This document shows positions 11,736-22,689 of a stretch of DNA of 64,000 nucleotides, piece by piece. The position numbers and the translations under genes were made by a program. Source of the stretch: Epiperipatus broadwayi (lineage: Eukaryota; Onychophora; Udeonychophora; Euonychophora; Peripatidae). How positions within the stretch are numbered: position 1 is the first letter of the stretch; every line of letters starts with the position of its first letter. Location: assembly GCA_028023455.1 (NCBI GenBank), contig JAQFVV010000028.1, positions 1,878,501 to 1,942,500 on the forward strand, given 5' to 3'. The notes under the pieces are model-generated. The model saw only the letters and a program-made list of their open reading frames with translations. It ran no database searches and was not told the DNA's origin.

Positions 11736-12446
11736 TGTGATATTCCTGTTTATACTATTCTCTACCTGTTGATGGAACCAACATAGGCATACCAAATTAT
11801 ACTAAACAAAAGCTAATTAATAAGTTTCATTTATTCCATAAAATAGCAAAAGCAACGTAATATATATATATATAATATTTCATAAAAAATGCTTTTATTT
11901 ATTTATTTATTTTTGAAAAGTAATGCACTAAAAATCACAAAATATATTTTTTTGGATCACAATTTGGGCTAATTTACTAACATAAAATAAATGTGGGAAA
12001 TATCCATAAATTAATTAATTCCATCACTAATTATTAAAGTAGTAATTAGTAGAGCCATCATTTATATGAACTGCTTGCATTCTACAGACAATAAAATTAT
12101 ATAACATTCAACAGCATCAAAAAGATTGTCAAGATCTCTTCAAAAATGCCTCCAGAGATAGTTATGACTAGGCTATTCATTGAAAAATAGAGAGGCTCAG
12201 TAGTATTTAAATTATATGATTTGGGAAACCATAGAAAATATGTTATATCAACATCATTTCTCCATATGCTTTCCACTTTTATGCCAAAAAAATATTTACA
12301 TTTTTTGTGCATTATCCCTCAAATGAAATAAAAGTGTTTTTTAGAAAATATGTTTTCATATATATTACTATTTTATTATATAGTATTTAGGTATTTTTCA
12401 GCAGACTTTTTGAAACATTTCAACTTTAAAAAGTAGAAATATGTCA

Positions 12447-12543
12447 GGCATTGGGTGGCCAAGTGGTTAGCACAGCTGCCTTACAAGCAGTTGTCTTGGG
12501 ATTCACTTCCCGGCTGATGCTTTGACACATTAAAAAAAAAAAG
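12447..12543 (+). mobile_element. tRNA-derived SINE, family 1, copy 2
   Basis: Plus-strand tRNA-like unit: A-box GGTGGCCAAGTGGTTAG, anticodon stem GCTGC/GCAGT with loop CTTACAA, B-box-like GGGATTCACTTCC, then GATGCTTTGACACATT and an A-run. The loop resembles tRNA-Val(UAC), while the A-box resembles class II tRNAs. The altered B-box argues against a functional tRNA. Confidence 0.75.
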
Positions 12544-13152
12544 TAAAAATATAAACAATGTCGTATTTCTAGTTTTAGAAATGAAATTCATGCATGTTAA
12601 AAATTGTATCCCATATTTATTTGTCCATAATCTTGTCACAATGCATAAATAAATAATCAATCAAAAGAAGATTAAAATAAACAATTATTAATATTTATAT
12701 TATAATATTTATTGAACCAGCTTTCATCTTCTTTGAGACTTTTTCATCTTGTTTTCATTCATTACTTATTTATTATCTTCCATATAGTTTTTTTGCTTAC
12801 AGAGGTAACATTTTTTTATAAAGCAAATTATATTTTTGAGAAAAAGATAAAGATTTCATCTTTCATTTTGTTTTCTACCTTATTTAATTGTAGATGCTTT
12901 TTAGTGACTAGACAACAAAAACATCTCTTTTTTAAAAAGAAGTATATTACTATCTAATGCATATTACTGGACACTTAACAAACTGAGATCACACATTTTG
13001 AAATTTAGCCTGCCAATATTATTACAATGGGCAACTGGCTGAACAAAATCCTAGAATATTCAAGTCATTTAGCATTATCATTGATATCTAGCATGTGTAT
13101 AAAATTTAAAATTAACCAATTTGATATAAATATGTAAAAATCGGTAATAGGA
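12544..13152. other. AT-rich spacer
   Basis: No gene recognised. The 81-codon frame at 12712-12957 is Phe-rich and without motif. Confidence 0.5.
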
Positions 13153-13300
13153 CTACATGTGAGATGGATGGATGAAATAAGAAAGTATGCAGGGGTGATG
13201 TGGAGAAGAGAGGCTAGAGATCAGAGAAGATCGACTGAACTTAGAGCAATCTTCATTCTGCAGTGAATTGAGAACAGGTGATAGTGATGATGATAACGAT
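13153..13300 (+). pseudogene. RTE-type LINE, extreme C-terminal fragment
   Basis: Reads HVRWMDEIRKYAGVMWRRE then ARDQRRSTELR, the conserved end of RTE (BovB-like) ORF2 (xxRWxDDIxxxAGxxWxxxAxDRxxW). The homologous segment on the minus strand at 59.7 kb reads MRWLNEIRKCTGVM. Downstream GATGATGATAACGATGG could be the remnant of a GATxxx-type RTE tail. No RT remains. Confidence 0.65.
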
Positions 13301-15165
13301 GGATAAGATTTGATGCAGGCAAACAAACATAATTTTTTAGTAAAATAAAACTGTTTAAAAAAAAAAGAAAAAAAAAATATTGTAAAATCTAAAAATAATA
13401 TCTGTTTAGAAAATGCATATGAAAATGGTACATTTTCATTACAGACAATGTGTGAAAAAGAAATAAGTTTTAGAACTTTAAAGTAAAATATTTTTTTGGA
13501 AACAAGCTTAAAATGTGTCTGTGTTAGAAAACATTATGTGCAGAAAGTATAAAAATGTTTGAAAAAGTGTAAATAATATTATTTATTTAGAGAACAAACA
13601 GAAAATCAATATATTTTCAGTATAGACTGTGAGTGAAAAACAAAATGTTTAAAGCCTAAATCACTAAAAATGGGTGCCTATCACTGGGTCAGTGTAATAT
13701 TACTGGTAACTGGCAATCAAATAATTGAACTCTCTGGTGCTTAGGTTTAAATAAGCTAGAATTCATCAAAGAGTATTGCTAAAGTCATCACTCATGTTCA
13801 CAACATATTATTTGAAAATAAAAAAATTTCAACAACATTTGAACCAAAACATTACTTGCAGATTTAGAATAACTGAACCTATGGAAAATTATATGTAGTT
13901 GAGCACTTTCACAAGCTGTAATGTTTAGGATCATCTGTGGCAAAGCATGAATATGTTTGTTGCCATTCAATGACAGCTAAAGTCTACCTACAATTTACCT
14001 TAATGACTTTTACATTTTGTGCTGATTTTATTAGAATGTAATTAATTTTCCCCATTTTATGGAATTAAAGTTTTCAGTTCCTTTTGTTTTTTAAATTCAA
14101 TTTATTAAGTAATTATGCTGCTCTGCTTAAATAGTGACAGTCAAGACTGACCAACAATTTCTTTGTCCTTTTTTTTGTTATGCCATCAATTACTATTGTT
14201 TTATTACAGAATTATGTTTGAACTCAGTGCTAATTTAATTTCTTCTTGATGATTTATTTTCTAAAAAAAATTACATTATTTCATGTTTTCAACATACTAT
14301 TATTACTGTTATTATCTACCTATTTTGATTTGTTTACAAAAAAAATATAAAATCTTATTCTGCTATAATTTGCTGTGTGTGTGTGTGTGTGTGCAGCATC
14401 TTTACAAATGAGGAGAGTGTGCATACAAATGCCATCTAAATTTTTGAAGTAATAAAGCAAATTAAACACAGCCATTAGTTATTTTCACTACCTTGGTATA
14501 CAAAAAGAAATAACACACATATGCACTTTTTATTAAGGAAATTGTTTTAACTTATTTTTAACACTAAAATAATGAGCGTGCTTTATTGATAAATTCCACA
14601 AAAGAAAGCATTTAAATATTTTTATCTAGAAACAACTCCATCCCCAAAACAGTTTCAAGCTATTGGTTATCTTCAGTGAGGCACTAGGATATTCCAGACA
14701 CTAGATCCAAAATACTAATACAAAGCCAGCACTTAATTAAAGTTAACTGTTAATTAGAAATTCTGGAATTTTCAGATACCTATGTCTTCAAATCCAGCTA
14801 TCTAACTTAAATAGCATGCTCGTTATTTTATAATTACAAGTTTATCAAGTTAAGTCACATGATGGATGATTTTATTTTATTTGCTATTATATATGACCTT
14901 GTATCTTTATTACTCATAACTTTTAAATGGATAAGACAATTGTGTTAGAATGATAGTACATGATTACTGAGAGCTGAGAAAACAAATTATTTTCAAATGT
15001 TACATTTATGATGAAGGATTATATTAAGACAGCATTTCTTAGCTTTTGTTGAAGACTCAGATATAGATTGAGAAGTGTCTCTGATGGGCAAATATCTCTT
15101 TAATTTAAAAATGTTCTATTTTATTCTGACTCACACATAGATGTAATTTTAAAAATCTATTTCAT
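13301..15165. other. AT-rich spacer with a short (TG)n tract
   Basis: Holds a TG dinucleotide run at 14373-14393 and poly-A/T runs, and no recognised gene. A minus-strand frame at 13788-13970 (60 codons) has no motif I can name. Confidence 0.5.
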
Positions 15166-15345
15166 TAGTTTGCTTAAATGTTTTGAACTTTATATAAGTT
15201 AAGGTTTAGTCTCTTCATTAATTTTGTTAACCGCAGTCAGCATGCTTTCAGCTAATAAAGGGCAACTGCTACAGTTAACAAAATTAACATAAGGAGTAAA
15301 CTTTTACTTAGCTAACATTTGAAACATTTAAGCAAACTAGTTGCA
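15166..15345. repeat. Fold-back element, about 75-bp arms
   Basis: The left arm from AGTTTGCTTAAATGTTTTGA and TTAATTTTGTTAACCGCAG is complementary to the right arm CTACAGTTAACAAAATTAA and AACATTTAAGCAAACTAG. The loop of about 20 bases centres on CAGCTAATAAAGGGC. Non-coding; possibly a small MITE. Confidence 0.7.
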
Positions 15346-16109
15346 AATACAATATGGAAAAGATGAATAATCTGAATATTAAATCTATTTCATGGACCAA
15401 ACAAATCTGAATATGTCTAAGACAATTTATAAAAAAGATCCCCCAAAAACTATTAAAACAAACCTATAAATAATAACCACTTTTTGTGATATCAAGGCCA
15501 AGTTGTTTTGTTAGATTAAAAAAATGTTAATGTGTTGGCCATATAAAAGTTGTTCTTTTATCTGACAAAATAGACTGGCATTTGTATAACCAATGATGGA
15601 TGTTATTTAAAGTCTGTTTAAATGATTGTTTAGAGATCTTGCCTGTAAATGATCTTAGTAATTCATTTGGGTTCATTTGTTCTATAAATAATTGACTTAT
15701 ATTCTTGGAATATTACATATTTAATAAGCCATAAAATTATTTTATGTGCTCATTAAAATCAGTAATTATAATTACCTATAAAAACAGAGGAAGATTTGTA
15801 CTTCAGTTTAAAATGTTTAGCTAATAGCATTTTCCATATAATTTGAATTATGAATACAATCACAAAATGTGTTCCATTAATTAATAAATTTCAAATTGAC
15901 AAAGTACAAATGTAAAAACCTTATTGTCTATTAAAATTTAAATTACCATGAAAAATATATAGAGCAGAATCATCTTTTGACTGTCTCAACAATTGCTCTT
16001 TCCTTATGTATTATCTAAATATTAAAAATAAAAACGTAAAAATATCAAAATTGATATATTATTTATAATGATTTAAAGGCAGTAGACTTAAATGTTTCTT
16101 GTATATATA
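15346..16109. other. AT-rich spacer
   Basis: No gene, repeat unit or structure recognised. Confidence 0.5.
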
Positions 16110-17095
16110 AGTAGAGGGATTTGAACTCAGGATTTTTCAGTCTGTGTGTCCTCAACTCCATCTCAAGCAATCAATACACATGACCACACATGTAAAAAAG
16201 ATACATTCAGAACCTGTAATCATTAGTTTATCAAGATAATAATCACCCACTCATAGTATAATCAGTACTAAGCTTATATTAAGGATATCAATTCCTCAAA
16301 CTTAAATGGACAGGCTTCAATCTTCTCATTCTTCCAATTATTCAACCATCCACTTCATTAAAAAACTGATAGTGGAATGCATAGAGACCTTATTGAATTT
16401 GATATTGTAATCATACCCATATAGACATTATGTCAATCTGACCCCTCATATTATCAGACTATATATATATGACAATAGATGGTGTTCTACCAAAAACACC
16501 GTCAAGCGTAATTTTTTTTTCTTATTCCTGTCCTTCACTGACGATAGCAAATAGCTTCAAATCATGATCTGAAGGTGGAACTAAAGTCAGAGATAGTGAA
16601 TGCTTGCTCTGACGTTTATGTAAACAAACTTACGCTTGACTGTGTTTTTGATAGAACACCATCTATTGTCATAAATACAAGCGTTAGCAAGTTTTAACTT
16701 GTGTTTTTGTTTTTCATATATATATAATGATTTAATAATATGAGGGGTCAGATTGAATAAATATTTATATGGATGTGACTACAATATCAAATCCAATAAG
16801 GGCTTTGAACATTTGATCATTGGTTTTCAATAAAATGGATGGCTGAATAGTTGGAAGGAAGAGAAGATTGAAGTCTGTCCATTAAAGTTTGAGGAATTTC
16901 TATCTTAATATAGGCTGAGTACTGATAGAATATATGTGTGGGGGAATAAGATCTGACCCAACTGATGAGTGTTGTTTCTGCACAAAAACCACATATCTTT
17001 TTCACATGAGTGTGGTCATGTGTATCAGTTGCTTCACATAGAGAGGAAGATGAATAGACTAAAAAATCCAGAATTCAAATTCCTCTAATTACATA
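16110..17095. mobile_element. Fold-back family B (FB-B), copy 1
   Basis: The left arm (16116-16510) and right arm (16600-17090) are imperfect inverted repeats. Outer ends are TAGAGGGATTTGAACTCAGG against GAATTCAAATTCCTCTA. Shared internal blocks include GGACAGGCTTCAATCTTCTC, the TCAATCTGACCCCTCAT block and ATAGATGGTGTTCTA. TA on both outer edges could be a target duplication. There is no transposase. Copies of the family lie at 49955-50425 and 60750-61545. The right arm has a decayed hammerhead-like core, CTGATGA with a GTG/CAC stem, at about 16961-17010. Confidence 0.75.
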
Positions 17096-17199
17096 AAAGG
17101 TGTATATGTTATGTATATATTTATTTTAATATAGCAGCACCATTTTTTTTGTCTCACTGTGACTCTACAAATCTAATTTTGTCAAATTTTGAATTGTTA

Positions 17200-18070
17200 C
17201 TAAATGAATATAATGACTGTTTCACCCCCTCCCCCATTAAAAATTTCATTAATAATGGCTTCCAAGCATAAAGCAAGTCATCATGGCAACGTTCATAAAA
17301 TAATGAAAAGAAAAAAAACCAAATTCCTTTTATTACAATATACACCCAACAGACGCACCACCACCCTTTCCAGATTGTTGGCTCACACAAATTTTAACTA
17401 AAATCGCAAAGACTATCTCACCACTATCTGAAACTAATTCTACGAAACTACATTACTGGACAACACATCTCATAAATCAATCCGTTATACCTGAATCAAC
17501 ATCTCTTAACTGTATGAATTTCTCACTCATCAAGAAATATAAGATATGGAATCTAGAGCCAAGATATTTGGACTTCCTTATTAAAACAAACCTCTATGCC
17601 CTTCCCACAGGTCAATTTCTAGTATTACACAGAGGATTTTCTTCAATAGATCCAATACACACACTATTCCACAAAGAAGATGACATAATACACCATATTT
17701 TCAATTAGTGCCATGCGCTCCAAGGCTGTAGAGACTTGATCCATAGAATTTGCAGAAATAAACAACCAATAATAAGTCCTCTCATACAAAGTATTGCTTC
17801 CAGTGAGTATTGCATTATTAGAAGTTCAACCTTCATATTATATGCCCTATGGGTTGTTACATGTATCCTTCTATTTGAAACAATAGAGATTGATTCAAGA
17901 GTAATTGTCATTCAAAAATTAAAGGCCATTCAAAAAAAGAGATACAAGGTCAGCTCCGCATACTACAGCAAAGTCTACTTGGGATATAGTAAATTTTAAA
18001 CTCTCATCATAGTCCAATGCCTTAGTTTTCTAAGTTAATAAACAACTTTTGATACAATATGTTTTAAAAA
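17200..18070 (+). pseudogene. LINE ORF2 C-terminal tail and 3' end, frameshifted
   Basis: Frame pieces run in order: KTKFLLLQYTPNRRTTTL (to a stop at 17401), then KIAKTISPLSETNSTKLHYW and LEPRYLDFLIKTNLYALPT (17545-17610). These are followed by SIDPIHTLFHKEDDIIHHIF, a stop, and CHALQGCRDLIHRICRNKQ. This is homologous to the minus-strand tail at 8448-8939. The zinc-knuckle Cys pair has been lost (SIDPIHTLFH versus SIDPFCGLCH) while the later CHALQGCR remains. The 3' end AATAAACAACTTTTGATACA parallels the other copy, but no long TAA array follows. An older, inactive copy. Confidence 0.65.
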
Positions 18071-18639
18071 ATTATGAGGAATTTTGAACACATACACAAG
18101 CACACACTAGCACAGTCATAGTACATTTTAGTGTTCTTCATTGCATTGCTCAATTATTTTTTTAATTTTTATTTGTTTATAAACTTAATTTGCTTATAAG
18201 TTAAGTATATCATATGTATGTGTATTTACACATTAAAAGTCATCTATGTTCTGTATATCTATATGTGTGTTAAAATGTATTATAAACTTACAGTATATGC
18301 AATAAGAGTTATCACTCCAAATTTACATCATGTTCTAGAGGCCTTGGAACAAAACATAGTTGTTATGGTGACTCGGTTACTGTTCAATGCTGATTTATAA
18401 ATCCATATTACAAACTATAATAAAGTATTTTCTTATTATATAAATATAATTTTTGTTGAAGTGAATGGTCTGATGGGCAAGAAATATTTTATAAATCATG
18501 TTTTCTGAAGAAACCATGTTTAATAAAATAAAATTGAAATAAATATAGCATTATTTAGATACTTGCTCCCAACTGAGTGAAAAAAAAAACACAACAGAAA
18601 TAATCACATGGCTGGTTGTTGAATAGTTTGATTTAAATT
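18071..18639. other. AT-rich spacer
   Basis: No recognised feature; the short frame at 18218-18400 has no motif. Confidence 0.45.
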
Positions 18640-18985
18640 TGATATTATTTTTTAGATATATTTCCTGTGAAGAAATTCTTCCAAAGACATGGCAATTTCA
18701 TTGTTTTATCATATTTGTTAATGCAATTTGCTCTCTTAAATATGTTTATAGCTTCTCTAAATATTCTTTGGTCATGGATATTGCAAGTGGAAATGATTTT
18801 AGTATTTGAGAAATCTATGCAATGGCCAGTGTCCAAAACATGGAGAGCAAATACTGAAGATGTTGAGAAATTTTTTCATTGCATCAAGATGCTCATCTCT
18901 TCTAGCACTTATATGTCAATTGCTCCTTCCTATGTATGTAGTTGAGTGCATGCCATATGGGATCTTATATCCTTATTGGGCTTTC
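18640..18985 (-). pseudogene. Penelope-like element D, GIY-YIG endonuclease relic
   Basis: On the minus strand, across frames, the sequence reads YKIPYGMHSTTYIG (GIY-YIG-like start, about 18950-18910), then SARRDEHLDAMKKFL. After a frameshift it continues as VLDTGHCIDFSNTKIIS (about 18840-18795) and RIFREAINIFKRANCINK. The order YIG, R..EH, GHxIdF..TkII, RxxxEAIxI is that of PLE endonucleases of the Neptune-like type, which nick DNA to prime reverse transcription. RT is absent; it is a 5'-truncated and frame-broken copy. Confidence 0.65.
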
Positions 18986-19144
18986 AGAAGGATTACATTC
19001 TTAGATTTGATCAGAATATTATTAATATGCACATAAATTTCACTCTGGACTATGCTTACATACTAAAGAAATTTTTTATTTATAAAAATGTTTATAATTA
19101 TAATTTACTTTAAAAGAACAAAAATGTATATTTGTTTATATACT

Positions 19145-19735
19145 AACAATCAATCCTTAAGCTATCACAATCTCAACATATAGTCAAAGCAACACTCCTT
19201 GGCCAAGCTGCAATCTTTAGTATGTTTATAAATATACCAGATCATATATACAGGTGGGACACCTTTATTGTTTAAGGAGATTGCCTTGACTATGGACTGA
19301 AATTATGACAGCTTAAGGGTTGATTATTATTATCTACATTTGTAAACCTATTAAAGTGAAGTGGCTTTGCTGTCTAACAAATATATAGTTTATTTGAAAT
19401 TTGGAGGTTATTTATTAGTCTTCTTTTAGAACAGATTATAACTGCATGATTAATGAAGTTTGTTAAACTTCTTTGCATTATTAATCTCACAGTTGCAATC
19501 TTTAGTGCATATATAAATATATCTGATCATATATAATGGCAGTACCACTTTTATTGTTCAATGAGGTTGCCTTGACTACAGGTTGAGATTGTTGATAGCT
19601 TAAGGGTTAATTGTTATCATCTATATTTACAAACATATTGTTAAAGGAGGTTGCCTTGACTACAGGTTGAGATTGTTGATAGCTTAAGAGTTAATTGTTA
19701 TCATCTATATTTATAAACCTATTAAAGCTTTGTTG
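19145..19735. repeat. Complex repeat cluster with direct and inverted units
   Basis: The block GCAATCTTTAGTxxATxTAT ... TTGCCTTGACTACAGGTTGA ... TAGCTTAAGGGTTAATTGTT occurs at about 19211-19360 and 19494-19640, with a partial third at 19640-19730. 19149-19191 is an inverted copy of 19283-19323. A short relative (TTGTCAAGGCAATCTCC) lies at 62570-62586. Non-coding. Confidence 0.65.
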
Positions 19736-19959
19736 TCTTTGTTTATATACTCTATTTTATATTCCTTTGTGAATAAGATTGCTTATTTTAATAACATTAT
19801 TAGCCTTCTAGTAATTATATGTTTAACTTCACATTGTCTAAGTATTAATTGATAAATGTCTTTAAAAGACTTCACACTTTATTTAAATTTTTTTCATACA
19901 CATTCAACTGTTAGTAATAGTACACAGCTTAGTATATAATACAACATTCTGAATGATTT

Positions 19960-20075
19960 CTTCTTCAAGTATTGCTGGCCTGATCAGCCACAATATCAGC
20001 ACAGGAATTGAATTTGTACATTTAGAGTCATGAATATTAAATTTAATGTGATACCATGACCAGTTAGGTTATTCT
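19960..20075 (-). mobile_element. tRNA-derived SINE, family 2 copy
   Basis: On the minus strand it reads AACCTAACTGGTCATGG (A-box region), ATTCATGACTCTAAATGT, then AATTCAATTCCTG (B-box region), and GCTGATCAGGCCAGCAATAC, then TTGAAGAAGAA. The unit matches 20282-20465 in the opposite orientation. Confidence 0.6.
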
Positions 20076-20281
20076 ATCAAAGACAATCATCATTAGAAAT
20101 TTCATATGCATATCTACAAGAATCCCCAATTTCTTCACTTTTTTTTAAAGATAAGGTTAAGAGTGGCTTCTCAACATTATGAATTATGATTATTAATCTT
20201 GCCCATAGGAAAAAGTAGAGAAATAAGGAGGACCTCATGGATAAATATATGCAATTTCTACTATCAATTGCCTTTAACCAA

Positions 20282-20465
20282 ATAGCCTATTGGTTAGACT
20301 ATCATTTAAAAATTTAACATTCATGACACTAAACATCTTGGTTCAATTCCCATGCTAGTATTCTTACTGATTAGACTAGCAACAGCTGAAGAAGAGAGAA
20401 AGAATATCAGTTGGGGTGTTATTTATATACCAACCTGTAAAGCTTAAATAAAATTTAAAATTGTC
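20282..20465 (+). mobile_element. tRNA-derived SINE, family 2 copy
   Basis: A-box region TAGCCTATTGGTTAGA (20283-20298) and a perfect-looking B-box GGTTCAATTCC (20340-20350), spaced as in a tRNA promoter. The tail ACTAGCAACAGCTGAAGAAG continues to ATATACCAACCTGTAAAG. Sister copies lie at 19960, 55160, 56765, 57181 and 58328. Confidence 0.7.
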
Positions 20466-20904
20466 CTAATACATGTAAAAATTAATATTATATGATGGAA
20501 ATAGTCTAACATATAATTATTATTAAACTAACATTATCACAAGTTTTCAGACAAATATTATTATCCTCATGAATTAGATAGATCACACCTACCATTATGT
20601 GGATAGTGGAAACCAAACTATTTAAGACAATCCTGCAGAGAGGCTGGAAATCAGAAAACTATTTTTGCAATATTCATTTAAACAACCTCCACTATTTAAA
20701 TGATAAAAATGTGATTTGTTAACATGGTAATATAATATTAACATAACCACAAGCAACTGTATACTCATTAACAAACTGAAAATATATACTTACAAATTTT
20801 GCCTATGAAAAAATTTGCTTCAATATATTTATTCAAAAAATATATCCATAATTTAATTCTGTAGATACACTCATAGGAGAAAAACAATAATTAATAAATC
20901 AGTC

Positions 20905-21125
20905 ACTAGACCTATTCTAGCACCTATCTGAGGAGTGCCAGAGCATGAAACTGTGGTCAGAGGTTTGGGGGGGGGGTAGTCCTGACAGTTATTTTAAATG
21001 CTTTCTCTAGCTAAGCATTTATCACAAAGCCTGTTGAGGAATTGGCACTCCTCATTGTTTATAACTTACAAGCTTAAGAGAATATGGTCATGTGATCTAT
21101 TACTCTTATTTTGACTATTTATAAT
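20905..21125. repeat. Dispersed repeat D, copy 1 (about 215 bp)
   Basis: The sequence from CTATCTGAGGAGTGCCAGAG to GTCATGTGATCTATTACTC is about 85% identical by eye to 51693-51905. It contains a G-run GGGGGGGG and the block TTTTAAATGCTTTCTCTAGC. Type unknown. Confidence 0.75.
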
Positions 21126-21814
21126 AATTAATAAAATCTTATTGCTCAGAAGTTAGTAAAAAATTTGAGTATCAGATGTGACTGATATGGACAAGACCCT
21201 TAAACTTTATATTCCAAGGTTTTTCAAAATATATTTGTAAACTGTAACAGAAAACACAAATAGGGGAAAGAAGTGTATATAAATAAAACGTAATTTAAAC
21301 GGAAATATCTAAAATGTGAAGCAATGAGTATTTATACTTATAAATAAATTGTTTACGTTTGCTTTTAATAAAACAAAAATAAACTACTTATATAAATGCT
21401 ATTAGCGATTACCAACTGTGATGTTCAATACTAGTAAATGATCACAAAAACATTAGTGAATATATATCTTTATAGTAGAATAATATTTCTTGATTGATTA
21501 TTCAAGAAATTTATTACATAATAAAAATCCCATTTAACAACAACAAAACACAAATAGTACTTTATTTTACTTCATCTATATTCCGCTGTTCAGTTATTTA
21601 ACTCCAGGAGATTTGTAATCTTTGCTATTTTTAAAAGAAAGAAACAAACACACACACACACAAATACATGTCACACAAACTAAAAACTGAATGTTTTTAT
21701 TTTCTATGCATTTTTTTTTAATAGCCCTAGCGCCTTGATTTCAGAGTATAGTAATGTTTTTGTTTTGTTTTACTTTTCAAAATTTTAAAGATTTAAGAAT
21801 CATACAGTTTTTTG
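21126..21814. other. AT-rich spacer
   Basis: No gene recognised; a short (AC)n run at 21649-21662. Confidence 0.5.
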
Positions 21815-22030
21815 AAATGCTAATAATGTAGAGAGCTCAATGAATTTTACAAGAAGGTTGAAACATAAATCTCTCTATCTTCCATTCTCTTACTTCTCTC
21901 TCTCCCTTTTTTTTGTCTCTAAATAATGCTAATAATGTAGAGAGCTCACTGAATTTTATAAGAAGGTTCAAACTTAAATCTCTTTCCCTATCTCTCTTTT
22001 CTCTTACTCCTCTCTCTCTTTCTTTTGTCT
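21815..22030. repeat. Tandem duplication of about 105 bp
   Basis: AATGCTAATAATGTAGAGAG occurs at about 21815 and again at about 21925. Each is followed by AGAAGGTTxAAACxTAAATC and a pyrimidine-rich CTCTCTxCC tract ending TTTTGTCTCT. Confidence 0.75.
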
Positions 22031-22411
22031 CTTTCCCTTTTACCTTTTAATTGACCACAATGAAGTGATTTTAAAAGATGTGGTGGCATTGCTATGGATG
22101 GGGTTTAAATCCCTCTCTTGCGATTACCATTTGTGTTATTTTTCCAAATATTGCATGGATTTCTTGGTAAAATTCGAACTATAATAATATTAATTTATTC
22201 AATAAAATTTTTCAGCATTTAACTGATAATTTTTTTTACAAACAAGTTAATCATCTGCCTATAATATTACTAATTGGTAGCTCCTAGTTCTCTCGACGTG
22301 AGAGCATTGGCAAGATCTAGGAGTATAATAACTCTTATGCTAGATTTTGAATATGAAAACATACATTTTCCATCATTTGTTAAATTTTGTGAAAAATCCA
22401 TTGTAACTTTA

Positions 22412-22489
<78 letters not shown>
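22412..22489. repeat. (AAT)n microsatellite, left flank of the CR1-type element
   Basis: About 26 AAT units abutting the element's (AATTC)n-type 3' tail on the minus strand. The same strand phase reappears at 26928-27091 on the other side of the element. Confidence 0.95.
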
Positions 22490-22689
22490 TCAATTCAATT
22501 CAATTCAATTCAATATCCATTTATTATGTGCATTTCAACATTTACACTTTAACAGAAATACACAATAAAAAAAAAAATAATAATAATAACAATGATAATA
22601 ATTAAAATTTAAAAAAAAACAAAAAACAAAAAAACAATTATAATCAAATACAAGCTAAATACATAAAATTATATATACATATATGTTCA

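Noticed and set aside
18440-18540. Hammerhead-like CTGATGG...GAAATATT downstream of PLE-D
   Set aside because: It lies on the strand opposite to the element, the core base A9 is G, and no stem II forms.
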